From NCBI RefSeq assembly GCF_030546645.1, contig NZ_JAUOTO010000009.1, forward strand, positions 358,728 through 422,727: a stretch of DNA of 64,000 bases. Reading direction: 5' to 3'. The position numbers and the translations under genes were made by a program. This document shows, one piece after another, positions 16,808-27,646 of the stretch; position 1 is the stretch's first letter, and each line of letters begins with the position of its first letter. The DNA comes from Flavitalea plasmicola (GTDB taxonomy: Bacteria; Bacteroidota; Bacteroidia; Chitinophagales; Chitinophagaceae). The notes under the pieces were generated by a model that was not told the origin of the DNA, did no database searches, and saw only the letters and a list, made by a program, of their open reading frames with translations.

Positions 16808-18946
16808 TTGTCTATCAGCACTGTCGCCTCCATACTCAGCAATCCCATTGAATACCTGAAAGGGGTAGGCCCGTACAGGGCGGAGCTTTTGAACAAAGAG
16901 CTGCAGATCTTCCATTTTAATGACCTGCTGAACCTCTTTCCCTATCGTCATGTCGACAGGACCCGGATCAACCTGATCAGGGATATACAGCACGACACGG
17001 AGTATATCCAGGTGGCGGGTCGTATCGTGAGCGTAGGGGTAATGGGGGATAAGCGGAGCCGTAGGCTGGTGGCCGAGCTGAAAGATGCGTCCGGGGTGTT
17101 GGAACTGGTGTGGTTCCAGGGGATCAATGGGCTGCAAAAGCTGGTACAGGTGGGCAGTGAATTCCTGGTATATGGCAGGGTGAGCTTTTTCCAGGGTTCG
17201 CCTCAGATAACGCACCCGGAGATAGAATCGCTGGTCAGGGAGGCCAGCGGGCAGGCTACTTTGGAGCCAGTGTACCCCACCACTGAAAAACTGAAGGTAA
17301 AGGGGTTGGGGGGCAGGCAATTAGGCAAGCTGACCCAGACGCTGCTGGGCATGTTGAAGGAAAAGGATATGCCGGAGAACCTGCCGGAATCCGTGATGGC
17401 CTATCCCGATCCGGCCGGAGGGGGCACTTTACGTCATCTTTCCCGATGGGAGTCGTATCAACAGATCCATTTTCCCACCCGGCCTGACCTATATCAACGG
17501 GCGCTGACCCGTCTCAAATTCGAGGAATTCTTTTTGGCGCAGGTACGGCTGGGGATGATCAGGTCCAAGCGGCATCGTTATTCACAGGGAGTGGTATTTA
17601 CGCAGGTGGGGGAGATGTTCAACAGGTTCTATAGCGAGTATCTGCCTTTTGAGCTTACCGGGGCGCAGAAGCGGGTGCTGAAGGAGATACGCCGGGACAC
17701 CGGCTCCGGCCGGCAGATGAACAGGCTGTTGCAGGGAGATGTGGGCAGCGGTAAGACGATGGTGGCATTGCTGGCCATGCTGCTGGCTATCGACAATGGT
17801 TACCAGGCCTGTCTGATGGCGCCTACGGAAATATTGGCCCGGCAGCATTATGAAGGCATTACGGCGCTGCTGAAGGAGATGCCGGTGGAAGTGCGGTTGT
17901 TGACGGGATCTTCCAAATCCAGGTCCAGGAAGGAGGTGCTGGACATGGCCCGGGAGGGGAAGCTGCAGATCCTGATCGGGACGCATGCCATCCTGGAAGA
18001 ATCCGTTCAGTTCAGTCGTTTGGGGCTGGCCATTGTGGATGAGCAGCATCGTTTTGGCGTAGAGCAGCGGGCCCGACTCTGGAAGAAAGCGGCCATACCG
18101 CCACATGTGCTGGTGATGACAGCGACGCCAATTCCCCGGACGCTGGCGATGACCGCATACGGGGATCTGGACTACAGCATAATGGACGAATTACCGCCTG
18201 GAAGGCAACCTATTTCCACTGTTCATCGTCTTGATGATAGAAGGTCCCAGGTGATGGATTTTATCCGGCACGAGATCGGTAAGGGGAGGCAGGCCTATAT
18301 CATTTTTCCCCTGATAGAAGAGTCGGAAAAAGTGGATTATGAGAACCTGATCAGAGGATATGAGAACATTAAGGCATGGTTCCCGGAACCAAAGTATTGG
18401 ATCAGCCGGGTTGACGGCAGACAGAAGCCAGCAGAAAGGGAAACGAACATGCAACGTTTTCTCGTAAATGATACTCAGATCATGGTCGCCACCACGGTGA
18501 TCGAAGTAGGGGTCAATGTCCCGAATGCTACGGTGATGGTGATCGAAAGCGCCGAAAAGTTCGGCTTATCGCAGCTGCATCAGCTGAGGGGCAGGGTCGG
18601 GAGGGGGCAGGAGAAGAGCTTTTGCATATTATTAACAAGTCCGCGTTTAAACAAAGAAGCCAGAGAGCGGTTAAACACATTATGTGCGACCAACAATGGC
18701 TTTAAAATTGCTGAAAAGGACCTTGAGATCCGTGGTCCCGGAGATATCGGCGGCACCCGTCAAAGTGGGATGCTAAACTTTAAATTAGCTAACATCGTGC
18801 AGGACAGGGAGTTGTTAGAGCTTGCCCGGGAAATGGCGGAAAGGATACTGGATAATGACCCCGACCTGGAAGCAGCGGAGAACGTAGGGCTGAAGCATTT
18901 TCTACAGACACAACATGGTAAGACCCAGTGGAGCAAGATCTCGTAG
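16808..18946 (+). CDS. recG: ATP-dependent DNA helicase RecG
   Basis: A 712-residue protein starting at TTG; no suitable ATG lies nearby, and the N-terminus (NPIEYLKGVGPYRAELL) is the usual wedge-domain start. An OB-fold wedge lies at about 60-160. The superfamily 2 helicase core has Walker A GDVGSGKT (about 313), DEQH (about 411), TATPIPRTLAMT (about 440), and the C-terminal QLRGRVGRG motif VI (about 595). RecG remodels stalled replication forks and Holliday junctions. The length is normal for the family. The next gene begins 23 bases downstream and is functionally unrelated. Confidence 0.97.
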   Translation: MSISTVASILSNPIEYLKGVGPYRAELLNKELQIFHFNDLLNLFPYRHVDRTRINLIRDIQHDTEYIQVAGRIVSVGVMGDKRSRRLVAELKDASGVLELVWFQGINGLQKLVQVGSEFLVYGRVSFFQGSPQITHPEIESLVREASGQATLEPVYPTTEKLKVKGLGGRQLGKLTQTLLGMLKEKDMPENLPESVMAYPDPAGGGTLRHLSRWESYQQIHFPTRPDLYQRALTRLKFEEFFLAQVRLGMIRSKRHRYSQGVVFTQVGEMFNRFYSEYLPFELTGAQKRVLKEIRRDTGSGRQMNRLLQGDVGSGKTMVALLAMLLAIDNGYQACLMAPTEILARQHYEGITALLKEMPVEVRLLTGSSKSRSRKEVLDMAREGKLQILIGTHAILEESVQFSRLGLAIVDEQHRFGVEQRARLWKKAAIPPHVLVMTATPIPRTLAMTAYGDLDYSIMDELPPGRQPISTVHRLDDRRSQVMDFIRHEIGKGRQAYIIFPLIEESEKVDYENLIRGYENIKAWFPEPKYWISRVDGRQKPAERETNMQRFLVNDTQIMVATTVIEVGVNVPNATVMVIESAEKFGLSQLHQLRGRVGRGQEKSFCILLTSPRLNKEARERLNTLCATNNGFKIAEKDLEIRGPGDIGGTRQSGMLNFKLANIVQDRELLELAREMAERILDNDPDLEAAENVGLKHFLQTQHGKTQWSKIS

Positions 18947-18969
18947 GTGGGCGAAGGGCGATATTTCTT

Positions 18970-21900
18970 TTGTATAAACTGAAACTCAATAAATTGGGAA
19001 GAATCAGCCTTATTTTTCTGGTATTCAATCTTTCCGTCCTTTATCTCTCAGCACAATCCGGCTATTCCAACCTTGAGTTTGTTGAGAACAAGGGTCAGTG
19101 GGATACGACTATCAAATTCCGCGCGCAGATAAGCGTGGGGGCTTTTTTCCTTAGAAATGGCGGGTATTCGGTGCTGTTGCATGACACGGGTGACATGCAG
19201 CGGATCCATCATCTCTTGCATGGCGAGAAAGCGGGGGGTAGTGGTGGTAAAGGGGCTGTTGCCGCTGTATCAAGTGTGGGCAAGGACCGTCCGCCAATGG
19301 AAGGAGGAGGAGGGACGACGAAGCCCGATTATACGCTGCATTCGCACCTCTATCATGTCAATTTTGAAAATGCCAACCCTCATCCTGAGATGGTGGCTGA
19401 AAAAGCCCTTCCTTCCTACAACAATTATATGATCGGAGACCGTAAGCGATGGGTGTCGAAAGCCAGGCTTTACCTGGGGGTAACTTACAAGAATGTTTAC
19501 GATGGGATCGATGTGCATTACTATACGAATGAGGGGGTGTTGAAATACGATATCATCGTGCATCCCGGGGCTGATCCGTCCCGGATCAGGCTGAAATATA
19601 CCGGGGCCGACCAGCTGAGCATGAAGAAGGGGCGGCTGCTGGTGAAGACTTCGGTGAGCACTGTGACAGAGCTGGAGCCCAGGACATACCAGTCGGGGGA
19701 CAAGGGAAGGGTGGAAGTGCCTTGCAGTTATGTGGTCAGTGATGGCAACCGGGTGAGTTTTAAGATAAAGGATTATGCTCCGGATGCCACGCTGGTGATA
19801 GACCCAACGGAAATATTTTGCACGTTCACGGGTAGCCGGAGCGATAACTGGGGATATACATCGACGTATGACAACGGCGGGAATTTTTATGCGGGGGGGA
19901 TCGTGGTGGACTATGGCAGTTCTTTCAGCGGTGATAATTTCGGGGCAACTTCCGGCGCCTTTCAGCAACATTATGCCGGGGGGGATGGGTCTGAAGGGAC
20001 TATACCACAGACGACGAACCCATATGATTTTGACGTGGCTATCATGAAATTTGATAATGTTGGCAAGACTATCCTGTATGCGACCTACCTGGGGGGGAGC
20101 GGCGACGAGCAGCCGCATAGCATGGTGTGCGATAACCAGGGCAACCTGGTGGTAACCGGGCGGACCACTTCCCAGAATTTCCCCACGGTACCTTCGGCGA
20201 CGCTGCCACACAGCACCAGTGGGTTTGATCTTTTCGTGACCAAGCTGCGTGCGGACGGTTCCAGCGCGATCGGTTCACAGCGGATCGGAGGGACCAGCGA
20301 TGACGGGGTGAACTACCGGCCCAAGTATGTGGCGCCGTTGGACGGAACGCAGGAGCTGCGGCTCAACTACGGGGATGACGGCAGGGGGGAGGTGATCCTG
20401 GATGCCTCCGGCAATATCTATTTAGTGACCTGCACCAAATCCTCGGATTTCCCCATGAAGGGGGCTTTCCAGCCGACTAACCGCGGGGCGCAGGAGGGGG
20501 TGGTGATCAAGCTGAGCGCGGATGTCAGTACCCTGCTGGCCAGCAGTTATCTTGGCGGCAATGGCAGTGATGCGTTGTTCTCGGCTGCGCTTAGTCCCAC
20601 GAATAATGACCTGTATGTATCCGGGGGCACGATGAGCAATAACCTCCTTAACACCGCCGGAGCGATGGGGACGGGTAGCCATGGAGGTGTGGATGGCTTT
20701 GTTTCGCTGATCCGGGACAATGGTGTTGCGTTGTCATTACAGCGGACCTGTTACATCGGCACGGGAGGAACGGATATCATCTATGGGGTGCAGGTAGACA
20801 ACAAGGGATTTCCATATATAACGGGTACGACTACGAGCGTTATTGCGCCTGTCAATTCACCCTTCAACCAGGGAGGGAACCAGGCTTCCGGCAAGCAATT
20901 CATCACCAAACTGCAGCCAGACCTTTCGGCCGCGGTATATTCGGCCAACTTCGGTCCCGGGAATACGCCTTATCCGAATATTTCCATTACAGCCTTCTTA
21001 GTGGACCGCTGTGAGAATGTGTATGTTTCCGGATGGGGCGGAGGCATCGGGCCCTCCGAGCGGTACAACAATTCCGGCACGATGGGGCTTACGCCGACGA
21101 CAGGCGCTATCAAATCGACAACCGATGGAGACGATTTTTACTTTTTTGTGTTGCAGAAGAATGCGGCCAGTCAGCTATACGGCAGCTTTTTTGGCCAGAA
21201 TGCCGGTGCATTAGGGGATCATGTAGATGGTGGCACCAGCCGGTTTGACAAGCAGGGAGTGATCTATCAGTCCATCTGCGCCAACTGTTATGGCCCTGCG
21301 AATATCTTCCCGACGACGTCGAATGTGGCGGCAAACCGGAATGGGACAGGGACGGAAGGATGTAATGAGGCGGCGGTGAAGATCGCTTTTAATTTCAGCG
21401 GTGTTTTAGCGGGATTGAAGCTGGCGCTGGATGGGCGGGGGGATACGTTGGGCTGTGTGCCGCTTACGGTCACCTTGACGGATACCATCCACCGGGCCAA
21501 GCAATACATATGGCATTTTGGCGACAATACGCCAGATCTGGCTACTACCAATAACTCTGTGATGCATACTTATACACAGGTGGGCATTTATAGAGTGATG
21601 TTGATCGGCATCGACAGCAACACGTGCAATGTGGCGGATACGGTGTATCAGAATATCACAGTGAAGAACAACCATGCTAACCTGGATTTTGGCTATGACA
21701 AGGTAGGGCTTTGTACGGACCTGAACTATGCGTTCCATAACACGAGTACGGCGCCGCCGCCCGCGCAGCCTTTTGGCAGCAATTCCTTTAAATGGATCAT
21801 CGAGGGTACGGAGATCCCGGGCGGTGCGGTGACCAATGTCGTGACGCACCGATTCAATTCGCCGGGGACCTATGCTGTGAGCCTGATCCTCACCGATACG

Positions 21901-22728
21901 AATTATTGCAACGCTCCGGATACATTGACGAAGCAACTGTTTATCGCCACCAATGTAGATGCGCGGATCGGAACACCCATGACCGGCTGTGCGCCGTATT
22001 ATGCGCACTTCGACAATAATTCGCTGGGGGGCCAGACGTATCTATGGGACTTTGGCGACGGCACGACCTCGACGGACCGGACGCCTCCCGACCATTATTA
22101 TCCGAACCCGGGGCCAGTGACGGTGAAACTGACTGTCACCGACCCGGCCACCTGTAATGTAACGGATGACACGACGATCACCATTACATTGCTGGCAAAG
22201 CCTTCGGCTGATTATACCTGGGTGCCTGATCCTCCTGTGGCCAATACCCGTACGGAATTTACGCCGATCAATTCTTCGGCGGACGTGGTGAAATGGGAGT
22301 GGTTATTCGGAGATGGTGCGACGACCGTGAAGACGACACCGGATACGGTGCAGCACCAGTATAACGAGACGAATACTTTCCATGCCTGTCTGGTCGTTTT
22401 CAACCGGGAGAATTGTACCGATACGATCTGCCACGATGTGGCGGCCCTCATCAACCCGCTGCTGGATGTGCCGAATGCGTTCACGCCCGGCCGTTTTGGG
22501 CAGAACGGCATTGTAAAGGTGGTGGGATTCGGCATCGTCCGTATGAATTTCAGGATCTATAACCGGTGGGGGCAGATGGTGTTCCAGAGCAATAACCAGG
22601 AGATCGGGTGGGATGGGACCTATAAAGGGGCTTTCCAGCCAATGGATGTATATGCCTATACGCTGGACGCGGAATTTTTCGATGGTAAAAAGGTTTCGAA
22701 GAAGGGGGATATTACGCTTATCCGGTAG
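18970..22728 (+). CDS. Giant surface protein: FVENKGQW domain, SBBP propeller, PKD, T9SS type B tail
   Basis: A TTG at 18970 is chosen as start (1,252 residues); the frame continues upstream into recG without a signal peptide. Residues 1-30 form a signal peptide ending LYLSAQ. The N-terminal domain carries FVENKGQWD, GAFFLRNGG and VDVHYYTNEG-like features (DUF7948-type). A region of SBBP beta-propeller repeats follows (ATYLGGSGDEQPHSM, about 360-800), then several PKD domains (HFGDNTPDL, WDFGDGTTST, WLFGDGAT; about 820-1160). It ends with a gliding-motility-type C-terminal domain (NAFTPGRFGQNG, RIYNRWGQMVF, KKGDITLIR), which directs export through T9SS with type B sorting. It is paralogous to the next gene, and a PorP/SprF gene follows both. 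Confidence 0.88.
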   Translation: MYKLKLNKLGRISLIFLVFNLSVLYLSAQSGYSNLEFVENKGQWDTTIKFRAQISVGAFFLRNGGYSVLLHDTGDMQRIHHLLHGEKAGGSGGKGAVAAVSSVGKDRPPMEGGGGTTKPDYTLHSHLYHVNFENANPHPEMVAEKALPSYNNYMIGDRKRWVSKARLYLGVTYKNVYDGIDVHYYTNEGVLKYDIIVHPGADPSRIRLKYTGADQLSMKKGRLLVKTSVSTVTELEPRTYQSGDKGRVEVPCSYVVSDGNRVSFKIKDYAPDATLVIDPTEIFCTFTGSRSDNWGYTSTYDNGGNFYAGGIVVDYGSSFSGDNFGATSGAFQQHYAGGDGSEGTIPQTTNPYDFDVAIMKFDNVGKTILYATYLGGSGDEQPHSMVCDNQGNLVVTGRTTSQNFPTVPSATLPHSTSGFDLFVTKLRADGSSAIGSQRIGGTSDDGVNYRPKYVAPLDGTQELRLNYGDDGRGEVILDASGNIYLVTCTKSSDFPMKGAFQPTNRGAQEGVVIKLSADVSTLLASSYLGGNGSDALFSAALSPTNNDLYVSGGTMSNNLLNTAGAMGTGSHGGVDGFVSLIRDNGVALSLQRTCYIGTGGTDIIYGVQVDNKGFPYITGTTTSVIAPVNSPFNQGGNQASGKQFITKLQPDLSAAVYSANFGPGNTPYPNISITAFLVDRCENVYVSGWGGGIGPSERYNNSGTMGLTPTTGAIKSTTDGDDFYFFVLQKNAASQLYGSFFGQNAGALGDHVDGGTSRFDKQGVIYQSICANCYGPANIFPTTSNVAANRNGTGTEGCNEAAVKIAFNFSGVLAGLKLALDGRGDTLGCVPLTVTLTDTIHRAKQYIWHFGDNTPDLATTNNSVMHTYTQVGIYRVMLIGIDSNTCNVADTVYQNITVKNNHANLDFGYDKVGLCTDLNYAFHNTSTAPPPAQPFGSNSFKWIIEGTEIPGGAVTNVVTHRFNSPGTYAVSLILTDTNYCNAPDTLTKQLFIATNVDARIGTPMTGCAPYYAHFDNNSLGGQTYLWDFGDGTTSTDRTPPDHYYPNPGPVTVKLTVTDPATCNVTDDTTITITLLAKPSADYTWVPDPPVANTRTEFTPINSSADVVKWEWLFGDGATTVKTTPDTVQHQYNETNTFHACLVVFNRENCTDTICHDVAALINPLLDVPNAFTPGRFGQNGIVKVVGFGIVRMNFRIYNRWGQMVFQSNNQEIGWDGTYKGAFQPMDVYAYTLDAEFFDGKKVSKKGDITLIR

Positions 22729-25700
22729 TGCATTTTTTCGTATATTGTAAAAAGGACAACTTGAAGCTACGCTATTACATATTTGCGATTGCGCTGATTG
22801 CCGCTGCCGCGCCCTGCCATGCGCAGGATGGCGCCGCCAATATTGAATTTGTCGAGAATAAGGGGCAATGGGACAGCCGGGTGAATTTCAGAGGGGAGAT
22901 GAGCTCCGGGGCTTTTTTCCTGCAAAAAAATGGGTTTACCGTGCTGTTGCACAATGTTTCCGATCTGCAGAAGCTGACTACGTCCCATCATGGGCGTGGC
23001 CCTATGACCGGGGGCTGGGCGGGAGGAGCGGCGGGCGCCGGTAAAGCGGCTTCAGCGTCTGTCAGCAAGACCAAGCCGGGCGGTGGAAATCCCGGGGCCG
23101 GCGATACGGCGGATGTGCTTATCCATTCGCATGCTTACCGGATGACTTTTGCCGGCGCCAATGACGGGGTGACGATCATACCGGATAAGCCTGTACCTGG
23201 TGTCGATAATTTTTTCATCGGCAACGATCCATCCAAATGGGCCAGTAATTGTAAAGTATACCAGGGGGTTACCTATAAGAATATTTATCCCAATATCGAT
23301 GTCCGATATTACACCGACGAGGGGCAGCTGAAATATGAGATCATTGTGCATCCCGGCGGAAATGTGGATCAGATCGCCATGCAATATGAAGGCGTCGACG
23401 GGCTGGAGATCAGGAAGGGCCAATTGCTGGTGAATACGTCGGTGGGGCAGGTGAAGGAACTGGCCCCTGTAACGTATCAATTCGATGAAAGGGGGCGCCT
23501 TCCCGTAAAATCGAAGTTCGTCATCAGGAATGGCAATACCGTTCAATTCAAGGTGGCCGAGTTTAATGCCAATGCTACACTGATCATCGATCCCACCCTG
23601 GTTTTCTGCACTTTCACCGGCAGCAAGGTGAGTAACTGGGGATTTACTGCGACGCCGGGCCCTGGCGGAACTTTTTTTGCAGGGGGTATTGTCTTCGGCG
23701 CAGCATTTCCCTGGAACACGGGGGCGCTGCAACCGCGCTATGGCGGCGGGCAATTCGATGTGGGCATTATGAAATTCAACAGCAGTGGTTCTACGAAAGT
23801 ATATGCTACTTACCTGGGTGGTTCAGACAGTGAAACGCCGCATAGTATGATCACCGATGGATACGGCAACCTGGTAGTCCTGGGGAGAAGCTATTCCACG
23901 GATTTTCCTTATAAGACGAAGGAGGGAAGTGGCGGCGCTGCCGATATGTTCGTGGCGTTGCTGGATGCTTCCGGCAGTACGTTGACCGGCTGTATCCGGA
24001 TCGGGGGATCGGGTAATGATTGTGTCAATATGAGCGATCAGGCGCGGGTCCATGATGAGCGGGCGGATTCGCTGATACGTAATTATGGAGACGATTCACG
24101 CAGCGAGGTTGTGCTGGATGCGACGAATAATATCCTGGTGGCGGCCTCGACACAGTCGTCCGATAAGAATGGTCTTTTCCCCATCAGGGGGGCCGTATTC
24201 CAACCTAATTTCGGCGGCGGCGGTCAGGATGGGGTGGTGCTGAAAATAGACCCCACCTGTAACCATATCATCTGGAGCAGCTTTCTGGGGGGATCGGCCA
24301 AGGATGCCGCCTTTGTATTGAAGCCAGATCCGCTGACAGGGGATATCTATGTTGCGGGGGCTACTACCAGCAAGGATCTTCCGGGCAACAAGAGCGGCGT
24401 GATACAGAGCGCCTATGCCGGAGGGGTTTGCGATGGATTTGTCTCCATCATTTCTTCGGACGGGCAGCAACTGAAGCGGACCACCTATTTAGGGACGGCA
24501 TCCGCGGATGCCATTTATGGGATACAGTTCGACAAAGGCGGATTCCCCTATATCATGGGGACGACCAATGGGAGCTGGCCGACGACGCCGAATGTCCAGT
24601 TTATCAACCCGGGGGCCAAGCAATTTGTATCCAAGTTGAAAAATGATCTGTCGGGCTATATTTTTTCCACCACTTTCGGCAGTCCCAATGCAAAGCTGCC
24701 CAATATTTCCCCCGTAGCTTTTTTAGTGGACCGCTGTGAGAACCTATATGTTTCGGGATGGGGGGGATGGATATTAGGAGGACCGGATGAGTATGGGTTG
24801 TCAGGGACGATCGGGATGCCTGTGACGCAGGATGCCATCAAGAAGCTGACGGATAACAGGGATTTTTATTTCATTGTCATTAAGAAGAATGCCTCTGCGT
24901 TGCTGTATGGGACCTATTACGGCCAGGATGACAATTCTGCCAGCATCAGCGAGCATGTGGATGGGGGGACTAGCCGGTATGACCAATTCGGCATCATCTA
25001 CCAGGCAGTCTGCGCCAATTGCAACGGCCAAACGGCCAAGCCTTTTCCTACTACTCCCGGGGTTTGGAGTCCCAGGAATGGAGCGGGCACGAATGGCTGC
25101 AATATAGCGGCCATCAAGATCGCCTTTAATTTTGCCGGCGTGGCTGCGGGATTGAAGGCTTCGGTCAATGGCCGGAATAACGACACTACCGGGTGTGTGC
25201 CCATGGATGCCGTGTTCGAGGATACGATACGTAATGCAAAATCCTATATATGGAATTTCGGGGATGGCGGTCCGGATACGGCTACCGCCGGATATGTCGT
25301 CCGGCATACCTATTATGCACCCGGGGTCTATAAGGTAATGATGGTGGCGATCGACAGCAACAGCTGTAATGTCCGGGATACGGCCTGGCGGACCGTAAGC
25401 GGGCGAACAGACAAGGCCAATCTGGATTTTAGCTATGCAAAGATGGGGGACTGTCTGAGCCTGAACTATGCGTTCACCAATCTTTCCACGGAGGTGCCGG
25501 GAGCCAAGCCGTTGACGGCTAACTCCCTGGTATGGTACTTCAGCGATAAGCCTTCTCCGCTGATACCCGCGGGACTTGTCAATAGTACGATCCAGCATCC
25601 TTTTGGTGCGCCGGGCACTTATTTTGTCAAGCTGATACTGGAGGATACGGGTTATTGCAACTCTCCGGATACGCTGACAAAGACGTTGAGGGTCTCACCC

Positions 25701-26483
25701 CTTGCCAAGGCGCAATTCGTTACGCCCCGGGTAGGCTGTGTGCCCTACCTGGCCAGCTTTGATAATACCTCCCTGGGAGGACTGACATTTGCCTGGGACT
25801 TTGGCGATCCCGGAAGCGGCGCCGCCAATACGTCCACGGATCCGGTGCCTACCCATCTGTATGAGAACCCGGGGGATTACACCGTCAAACTAATAGAATA
25901 TGACAGCACCACCTGTAATAAGATAGATAGCACTACTTTCACCCTTACTGTTAGCCCCCGGCCGACGGCTGCCTTTACTTTCAGTCCTTCGCCTCCTGTG
26001 ACCAATACGCCGATGGTATACACCAATGGTTCAGCGGGGGCGGTGCGGTACAAATGGGATTTTGGGGACGGGGATACTTTAATGACGACAACGATGGATA
26101 CTATCCAACATTTGTATAAATTTACAGACAGCTTCAATGTGTGTCTTATAGCCTTTAACCGATTTGACTGCAGTGATACGGTGTGCCATACGGTAGCCAC
26201 CCTGATCAACCCTTTACTGGATATGCCGAATGCCTTTACGCCGGGCCGGTTTGGACAGAACGGCATCTTCAAGGTGGCCGGTTTTGGTATTACCAAGCTC
26301 ATGTTCCGGATCTATAACCGATGGGGGCAGCTGGTGTTCCAATCTTCGGATCAGAACATCGGGTGGGATGGGAACTACCAGGGGAACCCGCAACCGATGG
26401 GTGTGTATGTCTATACGGTGGAAGCGGAATTTTCGAATGGCAAGCGTGCGACCCGGAAAGGGGATCTGACCTTGCTGCGGTGA
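22728..26483 (+). CDS. Paralogous giant surface protein with SBBP propeller, PKD and T9SS type B tail
   Basis: A 1,251-residue protein. The GTG start shares one base with the preceding stop codon; an in-frame TTG at 22761 gives a shorter signal peptide (LRYYIFAIALIAAAAPCHA) and is the main alternative. Domain order repeats the upstream protein: FVENKGQWD domain, SBBP repeats (YATYLGGSDSETPHSM), PKD domains (WNFGDGGPDT, WDFGDGDTL), and a type B tail (NAFTPGRFGQNG, RIYNRWGQLVF, RKGDLTLLR). The one-base overlap suggests translational coupling and assembly or secretion together. It was probably formed by tandem duplication. Its role on the surface (adhesion, matrix or motility) cannot be told from sequence. 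Confidence 0.87.
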   Translation: MHFFVYCKKDNLKLRYYIFAIALIAAAAPCHAQDGAANIEFVENKGQWDSRVNFRGEMSSGAFFLQKNGFTVLLHNVSDLQKLTTSHHGRGPMTGGWAGGAAGAGKAASASVSKTKPGGGNPGAGDTADVLIHSHAYRMTFAGANDGVTIIPDKPVPGVDNFFIGNDPSKWASNCKVYQGVTYKNIYPNIDVRYYTDEGQLKYEIIVHPGGNVDQIAMQYEGVDGLEIRKGQLLVNTSVGQVKELAPVTYQFDERGRLPVKSKFVIRNGNTVQFKVAEFNANATLIIDPTLVFCTFTGSKVSNWGFTATPGPGGTFFAGGIVFGAAFPWNTGALQPRYGGGQFDVGIMKFNSSGSTKVYATYLGGSDSETPHSMITDGYGNLVVLGRSYSTDFPYKTKEGSGGAADMFVALLDASGSTLTGCIRIGGSGNDCVNMSDQARVHDERADSLIRNYGDDSRSEVVLDATNNILVAASTQSSDKNGLFPIRGAVFQPNFGGGGQDGVVLKIDPTCNHIIWSSFLGGSAKDAAFVLKPDPLTGDIYVAGATTSKDLPGNKSGVIQSAYAGGVCDGFVSIISSDGQQLKRTTYLGTASADAIYGIQFDKGGFPYIMGTTNGSWPTTPNVQFINPGAKQFVSKLKNDLSGYIFSTTFGSPNAKLPNISPVAFLVDRCENLYVSGWGGWILGGPDEYGLSGTIGMPVTQDAIKKLTDNRDFYFIVIKKNASALLYGTYYGQDDNSASISEHVDGGTSRYDQFGIIYQAVCANCNGQTAKPFPTTPGVWSPRNGAGTNGCNIAAIKIAFNFAGVAAGLKASVNGRNNDTTGCVPMDAVFEDTIRNAKSYIWNFGDGGPDTATAGYVVRHTYYAPGVYKVMMVAIDSNSCNVRDTAWRTVSGRTDKANLDFSYAKMGDCLSLNYAFTNLSTEVPGAKPLTANSLVWYFSDKPSPLIPAGLVNSTIQHPFGAPGTYFVKLILEDTGYCNSPDTLTKTLRVSPLAKAQFVTPRVGCVPYLASFDNTSLGGLTFAWDFGDPGSGAANTSTDPVPTHLYENPGDYTVKLIEYDSTTCNKIDSTTFTLTVSPRPTAAFTFSPSPPVTNTPMVYTNGSAGAVRYKWDFGDGDTLMTTTMDTIQHLYKFTDSFNVCLIAFNRFDCSDTVCHTVATLINPLLDMPNAFTPGRFGQNGIFKVAGFGITKLMFRIYNRWGQLVFQSSDQNIGWDGNYQGNPQPMGVYVYTVEAEFSNGKRATRKGDLTLLR

Positions 26484-26586
26484 GCAAATTTAATGGGTCT
26501 TTAATGCGTAGAAAAGACAACCAAATACTAGTCAATAACGTTACTTAATACAGGTATCGGGGGCGGGGCCTCCCTAAAATGCGGGT

Positions 26587-27618
26587 GTGAAGAAAATATC
26601 AATTTTGGGGTGTTTTGTCATTCTGGCTGCGCTGCAGGGGCGGGCACAGGATCTTCATTTTTCACAGTGGTTCAATTCTCCCCTGACGACCAATCCTGCC
26701 AATACCGGGTTTATTCCCGATGCTGATTACCGGATAGGTGCGAATTACCGGGATCAGTGGTCTCCCATCATGGCTGTACCTTACCGGACCATGAGCATCT
26801 GGGGGGATGCCCAGGTATTTCGCAACAGGATCGAGAATGGCTGGATGGGGCTGGGCGGAGTGATCCTGAGGGATGAGGCGGGATCCGGGACTCTTACTTC
26901 CACGCAGGCCTACGGGTCTATAGCCTATCACCAGATGGTGGGGTTTGCCAGCCTGATCACCGCTGGCTTCAATGTAGGGTTTATCAACAAGCGGATCAAT
27001 ACATCCACCCTGAAGTTCCCCGACCAGTTCGATGGAAAGTTCTTTAACTCCCAACTGCCGACCAGCGTGGTCATTGACCAGCCGAATGTGACTTATTTCG
27101 ATATGCAGGTGGGGCTGAATTATGCCTATTTTCCCACGAACAAGATGTATTTGAATGCGGGCTTTTCCGTACAGCATATCAACCGGGCGCGGGAATCATT
27201 CTTCAGTACGGATCCTTCCGGATTTGACAGCCGAATTCCCCGCAGGTATATTGGATTTGTGAATGCGAGCATCAAGGCCAGCGACCAGGTGATCATCAAT
27301 CCCATGGGGTATTATACCAGCATGGCCAATTCATCGGAAGCTGTCCTCGGAATCAATGCCCAATACAATCTCAAGGATGATGGAGACCAGCAGGTGATCG
27401 GAGGTATATATTACAGGGCGGGGGATGCATTTATACCCATGATCGGCTTCATCTACAAGAACCTGAAGCTGACCTTCACATACGATGTCACCACTTCTTC
27501 CGTCAAGCATTATGACGGCGGGTTTGGGGCTTATGAATTTGCGCTAACCAGTCAGGGGTTCTACAACGAGTATAACGGGAACCGGAGGCAGTCGTTGTGT
27601 CCCACTTTCAAGCTTTAG
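26587..27618 (+). CDS. PorP/SprF family T9SS outer-membrane protein
   Basis: A 343-residue GTG-start protein with signal peptide (residues 1-20, ending GRAQ) and the family opening DLHFSQWFNSPLTTNPANTGF, followed by about 12 to 14 amphipathic beta strands and a C-terminus ending CPTFKL. PorP/SprF proteins form outer-membrane partners for large type B substrates, as SprF does for SprB in Flavobacterium. It follows two such substrates on the same strand with a 103-base gap, so it probably serves one or both. A second family member occurs at 39930-40964. Confidence 0.93.
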   Translation: MKKISILGCFVILAALQGRAQDLHFSQWFNSPLTTNPANTGFIPDADYRIGANYRDQWSPIMAVPYRTMSIWGDAQVFRNRIENGWMGLGGVILRDEAGSGTLTSTQAYGSIAYHQMVGFASLITAGFNVGFINKRINTSTLKFPDQFDGKFFNSQLPTSVVIDQPNVTYFDMQVGLNYAYFPTNKMYLNAGFSVQHINRARESFFSTDPSGFDSRIPRRYIGFVNASIKASDQVIINPMGYYTSMANSSEAVLGINAQYNLKDDGDQQVIGGIYYRAGDAFIPMIGFIYKNLKLTFTYDVTTSSVKHYDGGFGAYEFALTSQGFYNEYNGNRRQSLCPTFKL

Positions 27619-27646
27619 AAGTATTTTGCACAAAATTTAAGGAGCA

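Noticed and set aside
19270..20211. 313-codon minus-strand frame inside the giant surface protein gene
   Set aside because: It is the antisense shadow of a codon-biased gene; the composition (His, Arg, Ile rich) is typical of such shadows.
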